A DNA stretch of 64,000 nt from Lineus longissimus (Eukaryota > Nemertea > Pilidiophora > Heteronemertea > Lineidae): NCBI RefSeq assembly GCF_910592395.1, contig NC_088323.1:5394001-5458000 (forward strand), given 5' to 3'. Position 1 is the first letter of the stretch; each line of letters begins with the position of its first letter. Made by a program: the position numbers and the translations under genes. Under the pieces are notes generated by a model. The model made no database searches. It saw only the letters and a program-made list of their open reading frames with translations, and had not been told where the DNA came from. Below, in pieces: positions 55,214 to 64,000 of the stretch.

Positions 55214-58087
55214 TCATCTCCTCAAATGACCAACCTGAAATCAGAAATTGATTGTTACATTGTATAAAGGGCTTTACAAAAATCTCTGACTCAAACCCGC
55301 AAGAACCGAAGCACAACACTTTTCCAAGAGTGACCACAGGGAAGTCACAGCTGCTCAGTAGAAGCAGTAACATTGATACAGTTAATCTTGGTAAAAATGT
55401 TCATTTTATGCTTTGTTTCATGCCCCTTAGATGATAGAAAATTTGTCTTCGTGACGCGTGCCACGAAAATAAGTTCTTGAAGCATGATATTTTGGCGTTA
55501 GTAGACTTTTACACTCCCACTCTAAATCGAGTTCAACTCACATGAAATCCATTAAGGTATCTTAAGGAAGGCGGCACTTGCTTTGTCGCTTCAATCAGAG
55601 ACGATAACACCTTGAGGCAGAGTGAAGAAGGAAGCTCAATACTGTGGACCGTCATGTCACGCGACCATAGCTCAGCCGTTCTGAAAAATATCAAGAAAAC
55701 TTGTTGTCACATGTTCTGTATGGGTCTGGAAAAGGGATATGACTCACAGTGCCACATACAAGGATATATCAGAGGTCTACTTGCACACCAAGAACTTACT
55801 CTTTATTCCTGCCTCCTATGCATCCTTGGTACAGCAACTTCACTACAGGCACAAATACCACTTCTTTAGCCGAGGTGTCGACGTCTGGCGTCCCCAGGTA
55901 GGCTTGCTGGTCCATCAACCACACCTGAAAAAAACAAAATGCTCCACTCAACTCAAACAAATACTTTTAAACCTATGAATGTTTTAGATTTACTGACAAA
56001 CTTGAGCCCAGTTTGGTTTAGTAGTATCACATTTCGTAAATAAAGCTGCTTTCATGCATTTTCTGCCCTACATCTATCTATCATTATCACTGTAATGAAG
56101 CATCCGAGCACTCGAAGAAACCAACTCACCAATATAAAAGGTTTAAATTTGCCTCCAACTTTACTTTCGACAATAAATCTGAAACTGGTGAAGACCTGGG
56201 CTTGATCGAGGAGGAGCCGGCTGAAGAGCACATCACAATACTGGCTGAAAATATCAAGGGAGGACAATATTAAAGGAGGGTAAATACCGAACTTGCCACT
56301 CCTGTACATTTTGAAATTTGGCCATGTTGTGAATCAATTTTCCACGTTGCCATGAATCAGGGAGGAACCCAGACTGAGGAGAGGCTCATGTGACACAGAG
56401 AGACTGGCTATATAGCCCAACAGAGCATCAATTGAGACATAGCTCTGGGGATCAAGTGAGGAACGAGATTTAACAGCAAGGTTTATAAGAGATATAGGCT
56501 CGCTATTACAAGAACTCGGCTCACAACTACTTACTTCGTTGTTAAACTTGAAATAGTTGTCTTTTCTTCGTTTTCTTTTGAAGACGTCACTATGACAGAA
56601 TGGATGTAGACCTCGGCAAACAATATATCATGGTCTTTATAACCTGTAAGGCAACATGGTATGCGTATCACGTGAGGGGATGTGATACAAATCTTCAAGT
56701 CCAGACTACTATCTTTAAAACTGGCAACCTTCTTTAGCGAATACTAAAGCCAGCACTTGGCCTTACTAAAAAGATTTACACTGAAAGTTAAATAAACTGG
56801 TTTGTAGCATCCTTACCTGCCCCTATCACTCTAGCACACCTGTCACACACAAGGTCCCCAGAATTCTCCTTCAATCTAAAACAGTGAGAAACACTCTTAT
56901 TCAGCGCCATATAGAAGTCTGTCTCTCCGATAAGTATTTCATCCTGCCGTGGTTGCAACCTGCTGATCTCGGGAACATCGTCCTTTTCCTTGTGGCAGAA
57001 CCAATTCTCCGCAACTTCTTGCCAACCGTCAGACGGCAGAGGGAGGACTTTCGAAAATGGCCTGGAGTGGAAGAAATGGGTTTTTTATAAGTATCTAACC
57101 CCATAACACCCTTGTTCATTGTTCCATCCCACCTTACACAGCGAACAAGATGTTAAACAAGATAACCACTGGAAAAGTTAGTTGTTAGGTCAACACCTTT
57201 TTTACAAGTCCAGTCTCTAGATTTAATGCTTTTCCAATTTGAAGAGTCTTTATACATAGAGTTTCAAGAAACTCTCATAAACCTGAGTGTTCAGCTAAGA
57301 TCATAAACATCTCACTGTTCATCTTGAACCAAAAATTGGCATAACAGATCTGTTATCATTTATTAATTTACCAAAAAATATTAGAAGAAGTTGAAAAAGA
57401 TATGGTTGGTACCTGTCCCTGACAAATAATTTCTTTCCACAATTCCGACATGAGACAGCAACTCCTCCATGCTCAAGCAGGCTCTGTACCTCAGACACTA
57501 TTCTCTTGGTGACCAAACTGTTCTCCTCTATATTCGCAGTTTCATTGACCTTGTCACCGAACAATGACTTTAGCGTCATTCTCCACTGCATCTCTCCACC
57601 GGAGACGACATTGAGTCCGTTAGACGACAAGGGGTCGACTGTGAAATCTGTAAATTTGTATTGTTCTCTTCTGCCAGCCAGGGGAACGCGAACAGTTAGG
57701 GTATTTTTCTCAGCACGGATTATGGAATAGCTGAATATGGAAAAGGATTACTCGTTATTATTAGTGACATTAGAGAACGCATCGCAGAATCAATCAATCC
57801 CATGACAACATCGACCTATACCTGCCCTCCCTCTTTCAGAATGCTTGGCATGCATATCCTACAAAATTGGCCCTTTCAGAGGTTGCCGCGAAAAAATGAC
57901 GATTGATGTCATGATGAAGTTGACTTGAAAAAAAATTAATGGGACAGACCATTGTCACAGACCATTGTGGTGGTGTTTACCTTTTCAAACAACCATACAA
58001 GACGAATTGCACAACAGACAGACGTGGTTTCATTTCTACATAAAGTATAGGAACAGCTGATCTGCTGTACTGGCTTTCGTCGGCCAT
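55214..58087 (-). CDS. UBE3D: E3 ubiquitin-protein ligase E3D (UBE2C-binding protein)
   Basis: Eight exons, right to left: 58087-57981, 57730-57413, 57061-56817, 56643-56535, 56244-56130, 55924-55800, 55680-55542, 55234-55214. Phases close to 392 residues; human is 389. Family landmarks are CRNCGKKLFVRDR, KVLPLPSDGW, NWFCH, IGETDFYM, CDRCARVIG, KLLYQGC and LPSSLCLKVLSSLI. The Cys pairs look like zinc ligands. UBE3D binds the E2 enzyme UBE2C (UbcH10) through a HECT-like C-terminal region, and has been linked to cyclin B ubiquitination and to the 3'-end processing factor CPSF73. The last exon adds only seven codons ending LRR-stop; this frame, not the longer open frame over the same bases, matches the family C-terminus. 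The start is the ATG of MADESQYSRS; an in-frame ATG at 58102 adds five residues and cannot be excluded. The poly(A) signal is at 54774-54779. Confidence 0.9.
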
Positions 58088-58547
58088 ATTCGCTTCATTC
58101 ATGCCATCAGACAGATTTGTTGAGTGAAAATGTTGAAATCTGATGCAGTTCCCTTTAACTGGGGAATCCCTCGTGAAAGATGGGAATTCCTTCACGTTGT
58201 GCATACATGGTACCAGGTCGCAAAAGTGCAAAATGTCCACGCTGATTGCACGCACTGATCCCCGACAATCGCTACCTGCTTGTGAGTATGGAAAATATGT
58301 CGTCACAGCACGCGCGAAATTTAAATAGAACGCACATGGCATTGTTGCCGGAAATCAATGGCAGGGTGTCATGGGTGTGGTCGCTGGACGCTTTTAGGTT
58401 CAGCAACCGCATTTTCTCCGATTTTTCGACCTGATAGTGGTCTGAAATGTCACTTTCGTGACGTCTATGCTCGAAAATAGATAATAGTCAATAGACCTGA
58501 GTATTTTAGTGGCTGCTTGTGTTGTGTGAGCGCCATAAAACGTTGAA
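58088..58547. promoter_or_regulatory. Compact bidirectional promoter of UBE3D and the HCN-type channel
   Basis: Only 460 bp separate the two divergent start codons. The region is less AT-rich than its surroundings and has no TATA box in a sensible place. Both first exons and both promoters must fit here unless 5' UTR introns exist. Confidence 0.55.
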
Positions 58548-61500
58548 ATGTTATCAAGTAAAGGGAAGGTCGGTCCAGGCCCAGATTTGGAAGTGGAGCT
58601 GGGAGTGGGGCTCGAAGATGTCCCAAACGCTTCAGAAGAAGATGATGAATTGCCTGTACCAAAGGAAGTGGTAGAAGATTTAGTGAGACGATTTAGCCAT
58701 AATGCTGCAGACCCTTTCGTTGATGTTGAGGCGGAATCGAATGATGATGATGGGGAAGGTAGGACAATTCAGCACTAAGCCATGGTCCGGGTCACTGGTC
58801 ACTGGTGGTCAGGCCAAGCCAGCCCAAGGCCAGGGTAGCATGCTTCCATGAACATTTTGAACTGAAAAAGTACCTGTCCACCCATCTCAATTGTCGAATT
58901 GATGATTCCTGGGTCACACTCGTTGACTCAAGTCACTATGTGCCTAGGGTAGGGGCCCAAATAACATCACATCAGAAGACATATGAATTTTATGATAATT
59001 GGGATTGGCACGTCCCCATCATGCCTGTACTTGACACTGGTAGACTGAGAGAGGTGCTGATCAAGAAAGAGGGGAATTGGCCACAAAAAATACTTCGGCG
59101 CCCTCACCCGGCTTTTGTCATGCATGGTCTTCTGTATCCACCCCTGTGCAACTGTGAAGTGTACTACAACTTGTAAAAAAGGTTTTATTTGGCATTTTTT
59201 CAGCTGAAACGAGGAGGATGAGCATAATAATGGGGTTGTCTTCCCTGAAAGCGTACACCAGGGCCAAAAAAAAGAAGGCAGGTGAAACACCTTGTGATGA
59301 GCAGTTGGCAAAATGGTTCAGGGTCTCCCCTAACAATCAGATGACGCAGAAGGTCTTCCGCAGTGGGGCTGCAATAACTTCAGAACGTACCAGGCAGTTG
59401 TCTGGCTGGAGCAAATTCATTATTCATCCATTCAGTTCATTCAGGTATGCTGATATTGAAGGTTCTTTTTCTGCCCTGATGCAATGGTCAGACTTGAATG
59501 TTCCCTCTAAATCAACTAGACTTAGATGTTTTCACCCCAAATGTTGGTTCAGTACTCAGACTGACATTATCTTCCATGTGATAAAGAAAATTTTCAAAAA
59601 ATGTTCATATTTTACATTTCCCGAGGTGAGCACATGGTCCCTGGACCATTTCATTTTCAAAAATCGTCCGGTTGGCTAACTAAATAACTCTTTTCTTAAA
59701 TTCCTAGGTGGTACTGGGACATGTTCATGGTCGCAGTCCTGATGACTGATATCATCATACTGCCCATCAATATCTCCTTCTTCTCTGAAGTCCAAGCCGA
59801 AGGACTCGAAGCCGACTACAACCATACTCTGAACATCATCATGCTGGCTTTTGACTTTGTCTTTCTCATTGACATCATCTTGAACTTTCGGACAGGGTAT
59901 CTGAATGAGTGGACTGAGAAGGTTTGTAGGGCCTATCATCTAATTGTGCAAGACTGGAGCAGCCCTTAATCTTTTTTGGTCTGGTGAGCTACCAGATCAC
60001 TAAGACTTATAAAAGTTTCTTACCACCAGAACAAATAGAGGAAAACTTCAATCTTAACAAAATATCAAAATCTAAGCTTCCAACCTGACCAAAAGAACAA
60101 ATTATTTAGTTGAATTGAAGCCCAAGATTCCTGTGAGCAATCTGATTTTGCTCCTAAATTGTGCAATGTTAACCACCAGACAAAATGAGACACGCGTGAT
60201 TGTTTGAAATTCTAAACTTCAGTTTAATGTAGATTGTGATGTCACTGAATATGATTCTGTGATTCCTTCAGGTGATTTTAGACGGGACGGAAGTAGCGAG
60301 ACACTACGCTAAAACATGGTTTTCCCTTGACATCCTGTCTTCAGTACCATTTGATCAGTTGTACATGCTGTTCACAGGAGGGACAGGCCTGGAGAATGAA
60401 GACACTATTCTTGCCTTTAGAATATTGAAGTGAGTTTTTAATCATTCTAGTTTGGGCTGTGTTGTATTTTATCCATGTACAGTGACGTTAAAATATATAT
60501 ACAGTGAAACCACCCTTAGAGGACACCTCTCTACTAAGGACACCCTCTTTATGAAGGACACTACTGACCTCTTTAATCCCTCAGGAGAAAAGACGCTTTT
60601 ATTACAATAGTTACATCAGGTTCTCTAATCTTGTTGGTTCCATTTCTTATTCCAGGCTGACAAAACTACTCTGTCTTCTTCGAGTTCTTCGCATGCTGAG
60701 ATTGTTGAGATACATCAACAGACTGGAGGAGGTAAATGTAGTGTAGTGTAGGTCTAACCAAGAATAAACGACTTTGTTTCATCCAGATAAAACCTATTTG
60801 GCCAGGACCAAATATTTACTGATAAACATACATTTGGCTGGGAACGAATTTGCCCCAATAGAGAGGATATATCCGGCTAACAGAAGTTTTCGTAAAGAGA
60901 GTCTTCACTCTATCAAATGGTAATGGTTTTCCTTGTTATATTTTCAGGCTGTTGCAGAAGCAATCAACTTAGATGGAAGTGTCATCCGAGTGTTCAACTT
61001 GATTTTTCTTATAATGATGGTGTCTCACTGGAATGGATGCATTCAATACCTAAGTGTATTCATCGCCGAATTTCCTGAGAAATCATGGGTTATGATAGAC
61101 GGTCTCAAGGTAAGCTTGCGGATTTCACCCTTCTACCAGGTGGGACAAAAAAAGGATGCATGATCCAAAATGATTCTGAGTCATTTTGATGTTAAGGCTG
61201 ATGTGAATAGATACTAGCCCCACCTGTATCCTCCCAAGTTAATCTATTCGAAATTGAACTGAAAACTTTATTTTCAGAATGCAACTGCTGGAGAGAAATA
61301 CACCAGTTCATTGTTCAGAGCCATGTCTCATATGCTGAGCATTGGGTATGGCAGTAAACCGCCATTTCACGTCGTGGATCAATGGACGGTTATGCTGAGC
61401 ATGATGGTGGGGGCAACGTTTTACGCTCTCTTCATTGGTCACATGTCATCTCTTCTCGTCAATATGGACGCTGCTGGGAGAGTTTATAATGAAAAGGTGA

Positions 61501-63618
61501 GAGGTGGATGAAAACCAGTTGGACAGATGTAATGTACAAACGTTGACCAATATACTTTGAACCAACTTTAAGGTGGGAATGGGTGTACCTCAAACCCGAA
61601 TCCTGCTAAAAATGCACTTGCTGACAGTAACGAGTCAGATAAGGAGCACAGGGAATTTGCCCTGCACGCTGGCAGAATCGACAGCTGAATGATCCCTCAT
61701 GTCCAAGTCCTGTCTGCCATGGTAAGATTTACGAGGTTCCTCAAAGGTGCTGCATCTTTCAATCATATTTTCCAGGTGACGCAAGTTAAAGAATACATGA
61801 AGTATCGGCGTCTCCCGATGAGGCTTCAGCAGCGGGTTTTTGACTACTATGAACACAAGTATCAGAGGAAGTACTTCGACGAGGAGGACATTCTCAACAT
61901 GAGCATGTCACATGTCCTGAAGAAGGTAAATAAGGCTGAAAGGGTGGATGTCGTCCTGGGTGCCGACAAATGGTACCCAGGTTCGAGATCGACTGGACAA
62001 TAAACACCCTGGGTGCCATTACACTAGACAAATAGTACCCAGCTTCTTTTTGCCTGGCTTACGGATCTTAGGGACGACGTTTCTGTACTGCCACTGGGTG
62101 CTGTTTGTCTAGTGTAATGGCACCCAGGGTGCTTATTGTCCAGTCGATCTCAAACCTTGGTGCCATTTGTCGGCACCCAGGACGACATCCACCCTTTCAG
62201 CGTAAATAAGTGCGCCTGTGGTCCTGGGAGGGGGGGGGGCTAAGCTATAGCATGAATCCCGTCAACATTTCTGGATAGGTCTACCGGTACAATGCTTTGT
62301 CTTCTTTCAGGAAATCATGTCGCACAACTGCCAGAATTTGGTGAAGAAAGTCTCCTTTCTTTCAAATGGTCCTCCAGAGTTCATACTGGATATCATATCT
62401 CATCTCAAATTTGAGGTATTCATGCCTGGAGATTACATCATTGAGGCAGGCAAGAGGGGAAGCTGTATGTACTTTGTCGAGTATGGGAAGGTGGAGGTGA
62501 TCCTTCCGAGTGGACAGGTGGTCAACCGTCTGGTGGATGGTAGTCACTTTGGGGGTAAGTAAAAGATGCATTGCAGTTATGCAATGTTTTCAACTTGTTC
62601 AACATGCAGATAGATGGATCCTACATCGGCAAAAGATCCTGAAATAGATTTATATGTAGAATTAGGCACATCCTGGCCTAAAGAATTGAGGTTTGGCAAG
62701 TCAGTTATTTTTCACGCTAATCTAGCTGTTATGATTTCCATTTCGTAGAAATTGCCCTGCTGATGGATGAACGAAGGGTGGCCTCTGTTAAAGCAGTAGA
62801 GGTGTGCGACTGCTACCGTTTGACCAGAAACCACTTCAATTCTGTGCTCCTAGATTTCCCCTACATGCGCAAACACATGGAGAAAGTTGTTCGGGATCGA
62901 CTCATGAGCATCAAGAGGCACAGCCGTGAACCCTTGCCATCAGATGTGGAGATGTAAGTAGAAAGGAGAACACTGTATTTGTTGTTTAACTTAAGCTGCC
63001 AGTGTGATATCACGATCATCATCTTGACGCATCAGTGGAATTCGGCTTCATTGGCTTTTTTTCTTTTCTTTAACATGTCCTTTTCTTTTCAGAACTGACA
63101 GGCTAAATAAAATACAAAACAAGGGTGCCTCGGTGGGAGTTGTCGGGGAAGACCCAAGGTAAGTTCCATACTGAACTTGTACACTGACACTTCTTTCGTG
63201 AATATATTGTACTAGGTGAAAGTCCCGGGCTCGGGGTTGAAGTGCAAGGGTAACATGCCAAGCGGGACAGCCTGAACAGACAGTGCTGTCACAAGATCAT
63301 TGCAGACACTTTGACATTCTCATTCTGAATAGACAAGAAAATTATTCACGCTCTTCTTCACTATACTCAATATTACAGATTTAGATTGACCTCCACGCTG
63401 TAGCAACTTCTACATGTATTTAAACTCTTTTCAGGCCCAATAGCTTGAGCTTGTGTCGTATCAGCGAGGACGAGAATACTGATCGAGCTGGGGATGCAGA
63501 TTATGGAGAGGCTTTAGGACCAACTACAGATAGCGTCGAAAATACGCTTTCGCGGGAGGAACGTCCACAAAAACTTGGCACATGGAGCGTTCAAGACACA
63601 AGGAGGGAAGATGACTAG
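58548..63618 (+). CDS. HCN-type (Ih) cyclic-nucleotide-gated cation channel, divergent
   Basis: Twelve exons: 58548-58758, 59204-59444, 59708-59921, 60272-60429, 60656-60731, 60948-61109, 61278-61496, 61776-61925, 62311-62554, 62749-62953, 63093-63158, 63435-63618. They give 709 residues. An acidic N-terminus precedes the HCN domain (FIIHPFSSFRWYWD leading into S1), then S1-S3 (LNFRTGYL), an S4 with Arg/Lys at every third place (about 268-300), a pore with the GYG filter (about 377-379, MLSIGYGSKPPF) and S6 (FYALFIGHMSSLL). A C-linker follows (QRVFDYYEHKYQRKYFDE) and then a cyclic-nucleotide-binding domain with PGDYIIEAG, FGEIALL and RRVASVKA. The last ~85 residues are not recognised. HCN channels pass Na+/K+ on hyperpolarisation and are tuned by cAMP. 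Odd points: Ser instead of the usual Cys before IGYG, a charge-poor S4 start (ILAFRILKL), and a foldback element inserted at the exon 8 donor. The family is secure; membership of a particular HCN subtype is not. Confidence 0.93.
58759..59203 (+). other. HCN-type gene intron 1 with an unexplained open frame
   Basis: A frame stays open from 58805 to 59176 but starts with GTG, has no early in-frame ATG, and is in the wrong phase to be spliced from exon 1 through the AG at 58812. I recognise no family in it. It could be a decayed exon or retrogene piece, or chance. Confidence 0.3.
59615..59668 (-). mobile_element. Terminal fragment related to the HINE-like element
   Basis: On the minus strand it reads AATGAAATGGTCCAGGGACC then ATGTGCTCACCTC, the same 5' palindrome and subterminal motif that open the elements at 3526 and 52000. 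Similarity ends after about 40 bases, so it marks a solo end or a different subfamily. It lies in HCN intron 2. Confidence 0.55.
60501..60582 (+). mobile_element. AACCTCTC-family MITE, partial copy D
   Basis: It starts ACAGTGAAACCACCCTTAG, with CTCTCTACTAAGGACACCCTC and ACCTCTTTAATC phrases. The right end is missing. It lies in HCN intron 4. Confidence 0.6.
61926..62210. mobile_element. Foldback MITE inserted on the HCN exon 8 splice donor
   Basis: Element 61935-62201 (267 bp) has ~115 bp inverted arms, starting GCTGAAAGGGTGGATGTCGT and ending with its complement CATCCACCCTTTCAGC. It is flanked by a perfect 9 bp direct repeat, GTAAATAAG, at 61926-61934 and 62202-62210. The left repeat is exactly bases +1 to +9 of the intron after exon 8. 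Mutator-type by target length; a different family from the element at 11304. Confidence 0.88.
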
Positions 63619-64000
63619 TGTTGCAAAATATTTGAACCATCTTCTCTAGATGTGGACTGGATGTGACAAGAGGATGAATCTTATAATGAACTGAGCCAGC
63701 ATGTTCCCAAAGGCCTGCCTGGGAGGATAGTACCAAAGCAAGGACAGTAGAGACTGCCCGAGATGAATCCGAGTTGGATGGTTACTTGCTATGGCCTGTC
63801 ATAGAACACTTAAATTCGCTAAAAATTACTCATTGCTTTTGTTGGAATCACCTTGTTTGGTTCATATCAAGGCAAATTCTACTGTAGACAGACAACGAAG
63901 ACTTTGGCCCGCAGACATTGATCACAGCACTGTTAAATGCTAATGTAGATTGCGGATCACACATTGTTATGTTTGTGTGGTTCAGAGGAGAGTATGTGAT
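63619..64000 (+). other. HCN-type gene 3' UTR
   Basis: No further open frame of note and no AATAAA before the window ends, so the transcript probably continues past the right edge. Confidence 0.5.

Noticed and set aside
55158-55235. Longer C-terminus for UBE3D (GWSFEEMTREKV frame)
   Set aside because: It is out of phase with exon 7. The correct phase gives a short tail ending LRR-stop that matches the family end.

Overview
The window is nuclear DNA of an animal, most likely a marine invertebrate. Every gene is split by GT-AG introns, mostly 0.2-1.5 kb, and the proteins are conserved animal families: ciliary CFAP69, Rab GDI, a calmodulin-like protein, calpain-7, DHX8, UBE3D and an HCN-type channel. 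Small interspersed repeats lie between and inside the genes. I cannot name the species. The repeat content (HINE/Helitron-like units ending in a GAGGTGAGCT hairpin, foldback MITEs, LINE tails with ATT runs, tRNA-derived SINEs) and the divergence from vertebrates suit a lophotrochozoan or an invertebrate deuterostome. There are no prokaryotic features, no CRISPR array and no confident tRNA or rRNA gene.

Layout. CFAP69 runs on the minus strand from 10,461 towards the left edge, where its last exon or exons are cut off. From 10.5 to 16.2 kb no gene is recognisable, but there is a 660 bp foldback transposon with a 9 bp target duplication. A divergent Rab GDI gene (16,255-21,362, minus) is head to head with a calmodulin-like gene (22,089-32,269, plus) whose first coding exon appears to be just ATG, followed by an 8.9 kb intron. 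The calmodulin-like gene is tail to tail with CAPN7 (34,339-41,259, minus). CAPN7 is head to head with DHX8 (42,779-50,427, plus). DHX8 is tail to tail with UBE3D (55,214-58,087, minus), with a ~107 bp minisatellite between them. UBE3D is head to head with an HCN-type channel (58,548-63,618, plus), only 460 bp from start codon to start codon.

I rebuilt the gene models by hand from splice sites, reading-frame phase and recalled family similarity. Phases close through every model: CFAP69 878 residues so far, GDI 457, calmodulin-like 151, CAPN7 833, DHX8 1262, UBE3D 392, HCN 709. The genes do not form a pathway. They are independent housekeeping, ciliary, calcium or electrical-signalling genes arranged in head-to-head and tail-to-tail pairs, so shared promoters and convergent 3' ends are the main likely interactions.

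I found no clear new multi-gene system. The best second looks are: a foldback element whose 9 bp target duplication is the 5' splice site of HCN exon 8; a 69 bp tandem repeat in GDI that copied a 3' splice site but lacks the AG in the extra copies; two near-identical ~1.15 kb HINE-like elements; a calmodulin with a central linker three residues short; and a GDI with plant- and fungus-like sequence features.
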